This document shows positions 24,777 to 33,615 of a stretch of DNA of 64,000 nucleotides, piece by piece. Origin of the DNA: Gammaproteobacteria bacterium (lineage in GTDB: Bacteria; Pseudomonadota; Gammaproteobacteria; Pseudomonadales; Cellvibrionaceae). Position numbers and translations under genes: made by a program. Numbering within the stretch: the first letter of the stretch is position 1; each line of letters begins with the position of its first letter. The notes beneath the pieces are model-generated. The model had not been told where the DNA came from and searched no databases. It saw nothing but the letters and a program-made list of their open reading frames with translations. Where the stretch lies: the NCBI GenBank assembly GCA_021151625.1, contig JAGKWY010000005.1:1-64000 (forward strand). Reading direction: 5' to 3'.

Positions 24777-26408
24777 ATGAAATTACTATCGATGTTAGAA
24801 AATACGCCCAGCTCTTTAAAAACGCTTTCTTTAAAAACATGGTCTTTAAAACGACTGGCATTAAGTGCAACAGTGATCATTGCCGCTGTACAAACAGGAA
24901 CTGCCCATGCGGCAAAGTGTGAATACATAGTGGCCAATGATTGGGGCAGTGGTTTTACCGCGACCATTCGCATTACCAACAATGGCAGCAGTTCGATTTC
25001 CGGTTGGAATATTGGCTGGAATTATAGCGATGGTTCGCGCGTTACCAGCAGTTGGAATGCAACGCTTTCAGGATCGAACCCCTACACTGCAACACCGTTA
25101 AACTGGAATAGTAATATCGCTGTGAATTCGAGTATTGAATTTGGTATCCAGGGGGGCAATGGTGCGAGCAAGGCGCAAGTGCCAACAATTACCGGCGCGG
25201 TGTGTAGCTCAGTGGTGACTTCCAGTGCTCCTTCTACAGTTGCGAGTTCCAGTGCGCCGCGCACCAGTTCATCGGCTGTACCAAGTTCTGCTCCACGTAC
25301 TTCATCAAGTACTCCTTCTTCTGTAGTGCGTTCGTCTTCATCAACGTCGGTTTCAGTTAATGGCCAGGCGTGTAACTGGTATGGAACCATTACTCCGTTG
25401 TGTGTAAACACCACGAGTGGATGGGGTTACGAGAATGGTAAAAGTTGCGTGAGTCGCACCACCTGTGCTGCACAACCTGCGCCGTACGGTATTGTGAATA
25501 CTGGTACTTCATCGACTGCAGTCACCAGCAGCCGCAGCTCTTCAAGTGTTGTGACCACCAGCCGCAGTTCCTCCAGCGTAATTACTCTGCCTTCCTCCAG
25601 TTCTTCATCATCGCGTGCAACGCAAAGCAGCTCCTCGGTGAGCAGCATTACCCTGGGCGCAAACTGCAATGGCTACGCCACTCGCTACTGGGATTGTTGT
25701 AAAGCGCATTGCAGCTGGACAGCGAATGTACCTTCAGTAGTAAATGCCTTACCGGCGTGCGGCAGCAACAATTCGCGCTTAACCAATGTGAGTGCCGCGA
25801 GTGCGTGCGATAACGGCGGTGGCAGTGCGCATATGTGTTGGGGTATGGCACCGTTTTCAGTGAGCGATAAACTCGCCTACGGCTATGCTGCAACGGCCAG
25901 TGGCGATGTATGCGGCCGCTGCTATCAGTTGGAATTTACCGGCCAATCCCACAACTCACCGGGTGACCCTGGCTCTGCCGCGCTGGCTGGCAAGGTTATG
26001 ATCGTACAGGCGACCAATATCGGTTACGACGTTAGCGGTGGTCAGTTCGATATACTCGTGCCCGGTGGCGGTGTAGGTGCGTTTAACGCTTGTTCAACCC
26101 AATGGGGTGTTTCCAATTCGGAACTGGGCGCACAGTACGGTGGTTTCCTCGCAGCGTGCAAACAGGAACTGGGTTACAACGCGAGCTTAACGCAATATAA
26201 AACCTGTTTAACCAATCGCTGCAACAGCGTGTTTGGTTCACGCGGTTTAACCGAGTTGCAACAAGCCTGTACCTGGTATGCGAATTGGTTTGAAGCAGCG
26301 GATAATCCGGCGTTGAAATATAAAGAGGTGGCTTGCCCTGCTGAATTAACCTCTCGCTCGGGGATGAATCGCGGGCCGTTAAACGATATTAAAACCAGTT
26401 GTAATTAA
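24777..26408 (+). CDS. Secreted GH45 endoglucanase (CBM2-CBM10-GH45)
   Basis: A 543-residue cellulase. The signal peptide ends near residue 45 (GTAHA). A CBM2 follows at about 46-143 (starting CEYIVANDWGSGFTATIRI), then a Ser-rich linker, a CBM10 at about 196-236 (CNWYGTITPLC), a second Ser linker, and the GH45 domain at about 293-543. The GH45 active site is visible: TRYWDCC holds one catalytic Asp, and GGQFDILVPGGGVG holds the second. It hydrolyses beta-1,4-glucan with inversion. The module order matches Cellvibrio Cel45A. ATG 24777 follows GGAGGA; a longer in-frame reading has no ribosome-binding site. Confidence 0.93.
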   Translation: MKLLSMLENTPSSLKTLSLKTWSLKRLALSATVIIAAVQTGTAHAAKCEYIVANDWGSGFTATIRITNNGSSSISGWNIGWNYSDGSRVTSSWNATLSGSNPYTATPLNWNSNIAVNSSIEFGIQGGNGASKAQVPTITGAVCSSVVTSSAPSTVASSSAPRTSSSAVPSSAPRTSSSTPSSVVRSSSSTSVSVNGQACNWYGTITPLCVNTTSGWGYENGKSCVSRTTCAAQPAPYGIVNTGTSSTAVTSSRSSSSVVTTSRSSSSVITLPSSSSSSSRATQSSSSVSSITLGANCNGYATRYWDCCKAHCSWTANVPSVVNALPACGSNNSRLTNVSAASACDNGGGSAHMCWGMAPFSVSDKLAYGYAATASGDVCGRCYQLEFTGQSHNSPGDPGSAALAGKVMIVQATNIGYDVSGGQFDILVPGGGVGAFNACSTQWGVSNSELGAQYGGFLAACKQELGYNASLTQYKTCLTNRCNSVFGSRGLTELQQACTWYANWFEAADNPALKYKEVACPAELTSRSGMNRGPLNDIKTSCN

Positions 26409-26428
26409 AAAATAATTTTTTGCTTGAT

Positions 26429-26466
26429 AAAAAGCAATGCGGGTAAGTCCTGCATTGCTTTTTTTA
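26429..26466 (+). terminator. Rho-independent terminator after the GH45 gene
   Basis: Stem AAAGCAATGC/GCATTGCTTT, extended through GGG and CCT, with a short loop and followed by TTTTTATTTT. Confidence 0.85.
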
Positions 26467-26584
26467 TTTTTCCTCTCAGATTTAATTCTCCTGTTTATAA
26501 GAATCCCCCCTGAATGGGGGATGATATTCATAAAGTTATTCCCAATGATAGTTTTAATCTGGCTCATTTAAATTGGGAGGTTGT

Positions 26585-28114
26585 ATGGATAGCAAAATCA
26601 TTGTCTCAAACCGTAGTGTGTTACTTGCCAAGTATGGTTCCAAAGGTTTAGCCAAAATCAATAAAGCCCTGGATAAACTAAAAGCGGCAGATAAAAAGCG
26701 CGGGCTTAATACGCAAGTTATTTTTCTGGATGACAAAGCAGCGCTGAAAAAAGTGAAAGGTGTAGCGGTGACCAGCGCGGCCAATCCCAAGGAAAATAAA
26801 TTGGCGATTGATGCCATTTTTAAAAAACTGACGCCATCATACTTAATGATTTTAGGGGCGAGTGATGTAGTTCCCCATCAGAATCTGGATAACACCATGT
26901 ATGAGCCTGGGGCAGATGATGACCTTGTTGCCTGGAGTGATTTACCTTATGCCTGCACAGCGACATATTCGCGTGATGCACGTAAATTTATCGCTCCGGC
27001 TCGTGTAGTGGGGCGGCTACCAGACCTGCCGGCGGCGACTGACCCTGCCTATTTAGTGGGTTTGCTGGCAACGGCAATGAACTATCAAAGCCGTGCCCTG
27101 GATGATTATGAAGGTTATTTTGGTCTGTCCACTTTCAGTTGGAAAAAATCTACACAACTTAGTTTGACCAATATTTTTGGCAGCATCGCCAAATTACGCA
27201 TCTCACCGGTGGATGGCCCAAGCCACCCGGCCGGGCTGTTGGCTTCACGCATGCATTTTATTAATTGCCATGGCGGACAGGCTTCCCCGGAATTTCAGGG
27301 GCAAAAAGGCAAGTCATATCCTATCGCATTAACTACAAAAACAATTAGTGGAAAAATTAAAGAGGGCACTGTAGCTGCAGTGGAGTGTTGCTACGGCGCA
27401 GAACTTTATGAGGCAGTGACTTTGGGAGTGGATTTACCGATTTGCCAAACCTACCTTGCCCAGGGCGCCTATGGCTATTTGGGAAGTACAACGATTGCTT
27501 ATGGACCAGCAAATATTAATGGTTCGGCTGATTTAATTTGCCAGTATTTTCTGTTGCATGTGATGGGTGGTGCATCCCTGGGGCGTGCGGCGTTAATGGC
27601 GCGCCAGCAATATGTCGCAGAAGTGGGGCAAATGGACCCGGTTGATTTAAAAACGCTTGCGCAGTTTTATTTGTTGGGCGATCCCAGCATTCATCCAGTG
27701 TTAAAACCTGAGCAGGAAAAGTCTACCCATGTGCTTGCTAAAAATGCCGATCAATTTTCTCGCGCCGAACGCCGTACCAAAATGCTGGATGTTGCTGCAT
27801 TCCTGGAAAAAACAAAGCCGGTAGTGGCAAAAGCATCTGCTAGTAAACTCACCGCAGAAACCAAAAAATCATTGGAAAATTTGGCGCGCCTGGCGGGATT
27901 AAAACCAGCCCAGGGGTTTCAATCCTATGCGGTAAAAACTCCAGCGGCAGCCAAAAGCCTTGGAATCAAGGCGGCGGCAATACCGAGTAAATATCATGTT
28001 GCATTGGGGGTTCCTGCTACCGCAAAGAGTGATAAAGTAAATCGGGCCGTCGCTGTGGTTGCCAAAGAGCTGGATGGCAGAATTGTTGGCTATCGCATTT
28101 ATGAGCAGCGTTAA
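26585..28114 (+). CDS. Cytoplasmic C25 (gingipain)/caspase-like cysteine peptidase
   Basis: A 509-residue protein with no signal peptide. A clan CD catalytic dyad is suggested by NCHGG (His229) after a hydrophobic strand, and by VECCYGAELY (Cys268 or Cys269) about 40 residues later. LLGDPSIHPV near residue 365 is the C-terminal signature often seen in family C25 catalytic domains. The last 110 residues are Lys/Ala-rich and could be a regulatory or substrate-binding tail. Known C25 peptidases are mostly secreted, so a leaderless one is unusual. GGGAGG stands 5 nt before the ATG at 26585. A small gene follows 29 nt downstream and probably belongs to the same transcript. Peptidase activity is inferred, not shown. 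Confidence 0.65.
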   Translation: MDSKIIVSNRSVLLAKYGSKGLAKINKALDKLKAADKKRGLNTQVIFLDDKAALKKVKGVAVTSAANPKENKLAIDAIFKKLTPSYLMILGASDVVPHQNLDNTMYEPGADDDLVAWSDLPYACTATYSRDARKFIAPARVVGRLPDLPAATDPAYLVGLLATAMNYQSRALDDYEGYFGLSTFSWKKSTQLSLTNIFGSIAKLRISPVDGPSHPAGLLASRMHFINCHGGQASPEFQGQKGKSYPIALTTKTISGKIKEGTVAAVECCYGAELYEAVTLGVDLPICQTYLAQGAYGYLGSTTIAYGPANINGSADLICQYFLLHVMGGASLGRAALMARQQYVAEVGQMDPVDLKTLAQFYLLGDPSIHPVLKPEQEKSTHVLAKNADQFSRAERRTKMLDVAAFLEKTKPVVAKASASKLTAETKKSLENLARLAGLKPAQGFQSYAVKTPAAAKSLGIKAAAIPSKYHVALGVPATAKSDKVNRAVAVVAKELDGRIVGYRIYEQR

Positions 28115-28143
28115 TTTACTTTTTAGTGTCTTACGATTTATTT

Positions 28144-28407
28144 ATGAGCGACAACAAATCTTCATCGCCGAAAAAAATTACCGGCTTGTGCGGGCAAGTT
28201 GTGCAGGGCGATTATGGTAAAGGTAGCAAGAGCGCACATCAGGCCCTGTTTATTCAAACGGCGGCTGAACGGTTATTGTTGCGTCGTAAAACTGGCCCAG
28301 CTCTGGGAGATGAAGAACTGTTGAAATTCCTGGGAAAACAGGTGAAGTGCGATGGCTTTGTGGTGGGTAATAGTTTTTTGGCGGAGTCTATAAAAGTCGT
28401 TAACTAG
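28144..28407 (+). CDS. Small protein, possible OB-fold, partner of the C25-like peptidase
   Basis: 87 residues from ATG 28144 (an in-frame GTG at 28126 is an alternative; neither has a strong ribosome-binding site, which suggests coupling with the gene upstream). The sequence alternates short hydrophobic strands with charged turns: KKITGLCGQVVQGDYGKGSK, then ALFIQTAAERLLLRRK, and ends KQVKCDGFVVGNSFLAESIK. This is compatible with a small beta-barrel, but I do not recognise a named family. It shares a terminator with the peptidase gene, so a role as its regulator, substrate or inhibitor is possible. Confidence 0.55.
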   Translation: MSDNKSSSPKKITGLCGQVVQGDYGKGSKSAHQALFIQTAAERLLLRRKTGPALGDEELLKFLGKQVKCDGFVVGNSFLAESIKVVN

Positions 28408-28414
28408 ATAACCA

Positions 28415-28448
28415 AAAAAAATGGCCCATGTTAATTGGGCCATTTTTT
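28415..28448 (+). terminator. Rho-independent terminator, bidirectional
   Basis: Stem AAAAAATGGCCCA/TGGGCCATTTTTT around a 7-nt loop. It closes the peptidase operon on the plus strand and could also serve the PEP-CTERM gene on the minus strand. Confidence 0.9.
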
Positions 28449-28520
28449 ATGAGCTGTTTAACCAATTGTTTCTATATCACCTGGAATTATTCAGTGCCCT
28501 GCATTTTTTAACGGGCACAA

Positions 28521-29186
28521 TTAGTGACGCAGTGTTCTATTGCGTGCCCAACCCAATCCCATTAACACCATTGTAAATAACACTAGGCTACCTGGCTCCG
28601 GTACAGGTCTGGGCAGAGTTTTGGCATCCACAGAAATAGCAAAGTCAGCACCGCCACCATGGTCCGCACGTAAAATTTGCAAGGCGTGATTGCCTGCTCC
28701 CAACGAAGCCACATCAAAATCATATTCGTTAATATTTGCACCGCCGGGTGCTGTTGCACCAAACAGGAAATTGCCGTTTAACCACATCAGCACGCCGTTA
28801 TCCACACCTACATCGATATGCAAGCTGGAGGCAAGGGCCAGGTTGAAGTTATAGACAATGGCGGTTTCGCTATTAATCGCCCAGGTTGCAGGAATGGCAA
28901 CTGTACCTGCAGACCAGGTGCCACCAGTGTAATTTCCGCCTAACCAGTTAGTGCCAAAGGCAGCGGTAAACGGCAGGAGTGGATCACTGTTTAAATAAAT
29001 GGTTGGATCACCTTCACTAACATTAGGGCCGGGGAGAAAACCACCGGGACCATCAATAGCGGCCAGGTCGCCCAGTCCGTTGTTGTAAAGGCCAAGGGTA
29101 GTGTTATCAATAATGATGGTGGCAGAAGCTTGTAAGGGGAGTAGGGCAAGCGCGCAGAACCCTAACAGATTTTTTATCGATTTCAT
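28521..29186 (-). CDS. PEP-CTERM anchored secreted protein
   Basis: A 221-residue protein with a signal peptide (LGFCALALLPLQASA) and a C-terminal PEP-CTERM signal: VPEPGSLVLFTMVLMGLG followed by the basic tail WARNRTLRH. Such proteins are cut by an exosortase (EpsH type) and delivered to the surface or exopolysaccharide. The body contains WLNGN and a Gly-rich beta stretch resembling jelly-roll modules of other PEP-CTERM proteins. ATG 29186 has GGAG upstream; longer readings lack one. No exosortase gene is in this window. Confidence 0.85.
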   Translation of the reverse strand: MKSIKNLLGFCALALLPLQASATIIIDNTTLGLYNNGLGDLAAIDGPGGFLPGPNVSEGDPTIYLNSDPLLPFTAAFGTNWLGGNYTGGTWSAGTVAIPATWAINSETAIVYNFNLALASSLHIDVGVDNGVLMWLNGNFLFGATAPGGANINEYDFDVASLGAGNHALQILRADHGGGADFAISVDAKTLPRPVPEPGSLVLFTMVLMGLGWARNRTLRH

Positions 29187-29515
29187 GGATAGCTCCATAT
29201 GATTCAAGCAATTTGATTGCGTGGCAAACGAGCTTGGCGGTGCTGGAGGTAAGATAATACCTGTGAGCCCACCGCAACTTTCCTTATCTAACAAGCGGTA
29301 ACACAAAAGCATTGAGGCAAAAAATGCACCAGATAAAATATGATGCGTTTTCATGGGGTTGCGAGCCCACTATAATAACTGGTGTTAATTTTTCCGACGT
29401 TACGCAGGATGAAAATTGTTTTGATCCTGACAGAAAATGACGAAGCATCCGGGTATTCTGTGGTTGTTGTGTAGATAATGAATAAATTTTTATTGGATAG
29501 ATTAAGGAAACAATA
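29187..29515. other. Divergent intergenic region, PEP-CTERM / VOC genes
   Basis: Upstream region of both flanking genes. TATAAT at 29371-29376 is a possible -10 hexamer, but no good -35 lies 16-18 nt before it. No repeat or operator palindrome was found. An open frame that extends the PEP-CTERM gene upstream into this region lacks a signal-peptide-like start and is not accepted. Confidence 0.4.
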
Positions 29516-30016
29516 ATGCTAAAAAATAATGTTGGTCATATATTTCCGTTAGCAGGCATAGCGTCAATTGCGCCCAGCCAGCGTATGCATCTAATTTTGC
29601 TGGGGGTTGAGAGTATTGCAAAATCCCGCGCATTTTATGAAGCCCTGGGCTGGCAAAAATCGCCGACGGGGCATGATGAATTTGTGAAGTTTGACTTGGG
29701 CGGCTATGCCCTGTGTTTGATTTCACGTTCGGGTTTGGCCGCCGATGCGTTAATGGAGGTTACGGCCGCTGCAAGTTTCAATGGTGTGGCATTTGTGTAT
29801 CTGGCAAAAACCCCGGAAGAAGTACCTGCGATTCTTGCCCAAGCGGTAGAGGCAGGCGGAAGTCTGGTAAAGCCTGCCACGCGGACCCCTTGGGGAATTG
29901 CCGGTTATTTTAAAGATCCCGACGGCCATCTGTTTGAAGTGGATTACGAAGAAGTCTGGGTTTTTGATGAGCAGGAGCGGTTAGTCGTTGATAAATTACA
30001 TGAGCGCACTTGTTAA
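29516..30016 (+). CDS. VOC (glyoxalase/bleomycin-resistance) superfamily protein
   Basis: 166 residues. The core has the paired beta-alpha-beta-beta-beta units of the VOC fold: LILLGVESIAKSRAFYEALG and, in the second half, FKDPDGHLFEVDYEE, where His/Glu commonly bind a metal. The substrate cannot be read from sequence. AAGGA precedes ATG 29516. An SRPBCC gene starts 28 nt after the stop, so the two are probably cotranscribed. Confidence 0.85.
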   Translation: MLKNNVGHIFPLAGIASIAPSQRMHLILLGVESIAKSRAFYEALGWQKSPTGHDEFVKFDLGGYALCLISRSGLAADALMEVTAAASFNGVAFVYLAKTPEEVPAILAQAVEAGGSLVKPATRTPWGIAGYFKDPDGHLFEVDYEEVWVFDEQERLVVDKLHERTC

Positions 30017-30043
30017 CAGACTAACTAGCTGGAGAATTTTTTG

Positions 30044-30496
30044 ATGAGTCATAATTCTGAACCCGAAGCATTACGCGCTGATGTAAAGCAGCGCTTGATT
30101 GACGCACCGGTAGCACAAGTCTTTGCGACTTTTCGCGATGCAACCAGCCTGGCTCAATGGTGGGGCCCGGCGGGTTTTAGCAATACATTCCACGAGTTTG
30201 ATTTTCGCACGGGTGGTCGCTGGCTGCACACCATGCATGGCCCCGAAGGGGCGGATTACGACAATGAAAGTCGATTTTTGGAGGTGAGCGAAAATAAGCG
30301 CATTGTGATTGAGCACCTGTCCGGACATCACTTTATTTTAACGCTGGAGTTTGAAGCACAGGGAACGAAAACACTGGTTCACTGGCAACAATTATTTGAC
30401 ACCATTGAACACTACGAAAAAATTCGCGAATTTGTCTCGCCCGCGAATGAACAAAATCTGGAAAAATATAACGCCGCCGTGTTAGCGCACCTGTAA
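30044..30496 (+). CDS. SRPBCC/AHSA1-like protein
   Basis: A 150-residue START-like helix-grip protein of the AHSA1 (activator of Hsp90 ATPase C-terminal) type: VKQRLIDAPVAQVFATFRD, then AQWWGPAGFSNTF and LHTMHGPEG. These are soluble ligand-binding proteins often paired with VOC proteins. ATG 30044 is 9 nt after GGAG; TTG at 30041 is less likely. It converges with the membrane protein gene on the other strand. Confidence 0.85.
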   Translation: MSHNSEPEALRADVKQRLIDAPVAQVFATFRDATSLAQWWGPAGFSNTFHEFDFRTGGRWLHTMHGPEGADYDNESRFLEVSENKRIVIEHLSGHHFILTLEFEAQGTKTLVHWQQLFDTIEHYEKIREFVSPANEQNLEKYNAAVLAHL

Positions 30497-30551
30497 GCCG
30501 GAAGCCTGCCTTTTTGGATTTAGTAAAATTTCAGCGGCTAGCTGCCACTGG

Positions 30552-30959
30552 CTACTGAAATTTTTTAATAATCACTTTGCGCCAGAAGTGCAGTGGAAAT
30601 AATACACAGAGCGCAATGCCAGAGTACCAATGAATATCTCCAATGCTTAATGGTTCCAGCAGGTCTTGCGGATAGTAAAGCAATAGACCGCTGGCAACTA
30701 AAACACACCACAAGCTTAAATGCGCATAGCCATCCCAATGGTGCTTTTTGCGGTGCAATTTTTTCTGCACGTGATCTGCAAATAAATAACCAAAAATAAA
30801 TACTCCCAGCATCGCACTAACGCCGTGTAACTCGCGGAAAAGGCCATTTAGTGGGTGGGGAAAATCATCGGAGCTGGCAGGGGCGAGCAAGTAAAGTGCA
30901 ATACCGGTAAGGGCAGTTGCCAGCAGGATAAGCCATAAACTGATGCGTGATTTTTTCAT
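30552..30959 (-). CDS. Four-helix membrane protein, possible b-type cytochrome, in the flavin operon
   Basis: 135 residues with four hydrophobic segments (near residues 8-26, 45-63, 78-96 and 110-125). Several histidines sit at segment ends or just outside: HGVSAMLG, FADHVQKK, AHLSLW, IHWYSG and PLHFW. This pattern fits haem-ligating helices in small cytochrome b561/DUF4405-like proteins. It is the last gene of a minus-strand cluster with apbE, 13 nt away. Haem binding is inferred from the His pattern only. Confidence 0.6.
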   Translation of the reverse strand: MKKSRISLWLILLATALTGIALYLLAPASSDDFPHPLNGLFRELHGVSAMLGVFIFGYLFADHVQKKLHRKKHHWDGYAHLSLWCVLVASGLLLYYPQDLLEPLSIGDIHWYSGIALCVLFPLHFWRKVIIKKFQ

Positions 30960-30972
30960 GTTTTTTAATTGG

Positions 30973-31836
30973 TTACACGGATTTGCCGGGGCGCCATTCT
31001 GACATTTGTTGCGGGGAAAATGTAGCGCGGGTTAACGGAACCCAATTCCCGCCGAGACGACGAATATAATTGCTACGCTCCTGTTCGGGCAGATTGGCAG
31101 CCACTTTAGTCAAGGCATCGGCGCGCCAGGCACTGTGCGCTATTACCGTCCAGGTTGCTGCGGTTAATTCGTTGCCGGCAGTATCTAATAATATGCCTGG
31201 TGTTTCAGATGAGTATTGACTGGTGGAGGTGGCTACGGCTGCGTTTTGCAATCCCCCCATGGGATGCAACTGCCCCACATGATCACGAATGCTGATCGGC
31301 ATAATAATCGGTCCATAAACGCGTATATCACCGCCAGCATTTACCCAGGCAGATTCAACACCATGCTGCTTGAGTGTTTTAATCGCCAGGTCAACAGCAA
31401 AACCTTTGGCAATCCCATCCAGTGTTATCCATACCGGGCGACGCAAGCGCGCGTAGTTGCCGCGAATATCTATGTCTTGCCAGGTGCCAATAACTAGTGG
31501 CGTTTGCGCATTAGCAACAGGAGGTAGCGCACCTTTATCGACAATTGCTTTTCCAAGTGTGCAATTAAATTTTCCATTGCTAATACGTGTTAAGGCGCGC
31601 GCGAGCTTTAAACACCTAATGCTGGATGCGTGCAACTGCTGCCACTCCATAGGTGCGGCATTCAAGCGTGATAAATCACTCGCAGGGTTGTGAAAACTGA
31701 GTTGCTGCTGGATTTGTTCTATACAGGAAAAAGTCGCACTGAATGCGGCTTCTTGTTGCGACTCAGTCAAGTGTGCGCTCTCGGCAAGGGCAATTTCAAC
31801 AAAGGTACCGAGCAATGGGCGCAGGCGCTTAATCAT
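30973..31836 (-). CDS. apbE: FAD:protein FMN transferase ApbE
   Basis: A 287-residue enzyme that splits FAD and attaches FMN to Ser/Thr of target proteins. The family signatures are present: RPLLGTFVEIAL at the start, LDGIAKGFAVD near 150, VNAGGDIRV near 180 and DALTKVA near 245. It lacks the lipoprotein signal many ApbE proteins have, so its location is uncertain. The likely target is the FMN-binding protein encoded 5 nt upstream. Confidence 0.92.
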   Translation of the reverse strand: MIKRLRPLLGTFVEIALAESAHLTESQQEAAFSATFSCIEQIQQQLSFHNPASDLSRLNAAPMEWQQLHASSIRCLKLARALTRISNGKFNCTLGKAIVDKGALPPVANAQTPLVIGTWQDIDIRGNYARLRRPVWITLDGIAKGFAVDLAIKTLKQHGVESAWVNAGGDIRVYGPIIMPISIRDHVGQLHPMGGLQNAAVATSTSQYSSETPGILLDTAGNELTAATWTVIAHSAWRADALTKVAANLPEQERSNYIRRLGGNWVPLTRATFSPQQMSEWRPGKSV

Positions 31837-31841
31837 TGTAA

Positions 31842-32393
31842 TTATTGGCTGAGCGCAATTTTGTGGATGGCGAGCAGGCGCTTTACACCATCGGTCACAT
31901 TGCGACAGGACAGGGTGGCGCCGCTGATATTGGGAATATCTTTATTTAATTTAAACTGATCGCTCAGGGTTTTTCCTGCAAAGTGGGCGCGCCATTCGGG
32001 TTTACGAATTTGCCCACCATGGGTTTCGCGATAGCTAAGAATTTCTATGCCGATGACTTTTCCCTCGGGGGAAATCGCAGCGGCGTAGGTAATAAATTCG
32101 TGTTTGCCGATGACTTCATCCACTAAAAAATAGCCCAGTAATTTTCCGTCCTGTTCTGCACGCCAGTTTTGTTGAACTTCGCTGCGTTGACGCACGCCAG
32201 CCATTTTTTTAATTTGATCGCGCTGGTCGTCAGAGAGATTAATGGCTGACTCCAGAAAAACTTTTGCCTCTGGAAACAAGACCTTTTGCGCCTGGGCAAT
32301 GGTTAAGTAATCCTCCGCATGGGCACTACTAACAACTGTAGCAGGAACAATAATAGCGAGCGGTAGGGTGATAAAACCGGGAATGTTGCGCAT
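31842..32393 (-). CDS. Periplasmic FMN-binding-domain protein
   Basis: 183 residues with a signal peptide (TLPLAIIVPATVVSSAHA). The FMN-binding domain has GKVIGIEILSYRETHGGQI and the flavinylation motif SGATLS near residue 158, of the NqrC/RnfG type, in which the final Ser/Thr receives FMN through a phosphoester bond. It would therefore be a flavinylated electron carrier outside the inner membrane. The ATG at 32393 was chosen because the signal peptide starts there. apbE follows directly. Confidence 0.88.
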   Translation of the reverse strand: MRNIPGFITLPLAIIVPATVVSSAHAEDYLTIAQAQKVLFPEAKVFLESAINLSDDQRDQIKKMAGVRQRSEVQQNWRAEQDGKLLGYFLVDEVIGKHEFITYAAAISPEGKVIGIEILSYRETHGGQIRKPEWRAHFAGKTLSDQFKLNKDIPNISGATLSCRNVTDGVKRLLAIHKIALSQ

Positions 32394-32471
32394 GGAATTT
32401 TTCTCGTAAAGCACCCGCAGTAAAGCGGGCACCATAATTTTATAAAACCAACAGGAAACGATAAAAAGTAA

Positions 32472-33356
32472 TTAAAAGTTTAAGCCCACTTTCAAGCGAA
32501 TTTCCTGTTCGGTTTTTTCAATCAAATGCAAACCGCTGGGTTGACCTTCAAAGGTTTCACCACCGCCGCGAATTTGATCAAAATAGGTCAGGGTGAACCA
32601 GTAATCTTCGCCGCCGTAATGCAGGGTTGGTCCGGCAAATACAGAATTGCGCTCCATAGCGACTTCGGTTTCATACTCGGTTTCGTACAGGGTTTCTACA
32701 CCGATAAACCAGTTGGGTACAAAGCGATAACTCACACCGGTGCCGGCCCAAAATTCTATTTCCACTTCCATTTCAGTGGGCCATTCAAAATCTTCAGGTA
32801 AATTATCGATTGGTTTGCGCGTCGCGCGTGTGCCTTCGGTGCCAAAGTTGGCTGCCCAGATCACCTGGCCTTCGAGGAAATATTTTTGCAGCTGCAATTC
32901 CAGATCGATACTGATGGTGTCTTTATCGCGACCTGAATGTGGGTCCAATACCAGATAATCCAATCCCATTGTCATGGATACACCAAAATCATCCAGTGCC
33001 GGGCTTAAGAAATTGTACTTACCGGAAATTTCACCGCCCTGGAATTTCAAACCGTATTTCTCATCACCGGGCATATAGCCATCAATCAATAAGCCAGAGG
33101 TATCAATTGACTGGCCTTTTATTTCACCTTTAACAGTAAAGCGATCGCTAACGCCATATTCCAATTCAGTTTCAGTGTTGTAAGCGGTGTATTCGCCCAC
33201 ACCTTTATCTGCGCGTTGGGTCACCACCTGATAAAACTCCCAGGCGCCATTGGGTAGTACTTCGGAACCTTTGATATAGCCAAACAGGTTTTCATCGGCG
33301 GCGCAGGGCAGGGCGACCAGGCTGGCAGCAGCCAGTGGCAGGAGATAGTTACGCAT
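32472..33356 (-). CDS. Outer-membrane beta-barrel protein of the flavin operon
   Basis: 294 residues with a signal peptide (LLPLAAASLVALPCAA). The mature part is made of alternating amphipathic strands and ends in F (KVGLNF), as outer-membrane barrels do. It resembles the DUF6662 family, but I hold that name loosely. AAGGA lies 8 nt before ATG 33356. It is the first gene of the cluster with the FMN-binding protein, apbE and a small membrane protein, which suggests a role in moving electrons or their acceptor across the envelope. Confidence 0.65.
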   Translation of the reverse strand: MRNYLLPLAAASLVALPCAADENLFGYIKGSEVLPNGAWEFYQVVTQRADKGVGEYTAYNTETELEYGVSDRFTVKGEIKGQSIDTSGLLIDGYMPGDEKYGLKFQGGEISGKYNFLSPALDDFGVSMTMGLDYLVLDPHSGRDKDTISIDLELQLQKYFLEGQVIWAANFGTEGTRATRKPIDNLPEDFEWPTEMEVEIEFWAGTGVSYRFVPNWFIGVETLYETEYETEVAMERNSVFAGPTLHYGGEDYWFTLTYFDQIRGGGETFEGQPSGLHLIEKTEQEIRLKVGLNF

Positions 33357-33550
33357 AAACAAATTCCTTGATAAGAGGCAGACGTGATTGCTAATGCAAT
33401 TCAAATGAAAGAAAAAAACCGGTGTATTTTAATTGCCGTTGGGAATGATCTTTATTAAGAGTCCGTAAAAAGTCTGCAAAATTTGATGTGCATCTAATTA
33501 ATCATAGGCTTATAAATAATGAAAAATATGACAAAACGAAAATCTTGACC

Positions 33551-33584
33551 CCATAAAAAGAAAGCCCCGCAGTGCGGGGCTTTC
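33551..33584 (-). terminator. Rho-independent terminator after the GH5 gene
   Basis: Stem GAAAGCCCCGC/GCGGGGCTTTC with a 3-nt loop at 33560-33584; on the minus strand it is followed by TTTTTATGG. It lies 31 nt past the GH5 stop codon. Confidence 0.88.
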
Positions 33585-33615
33585 AAAGGTGCATAAGTGC
33601 TCTATTTGTGCATTT

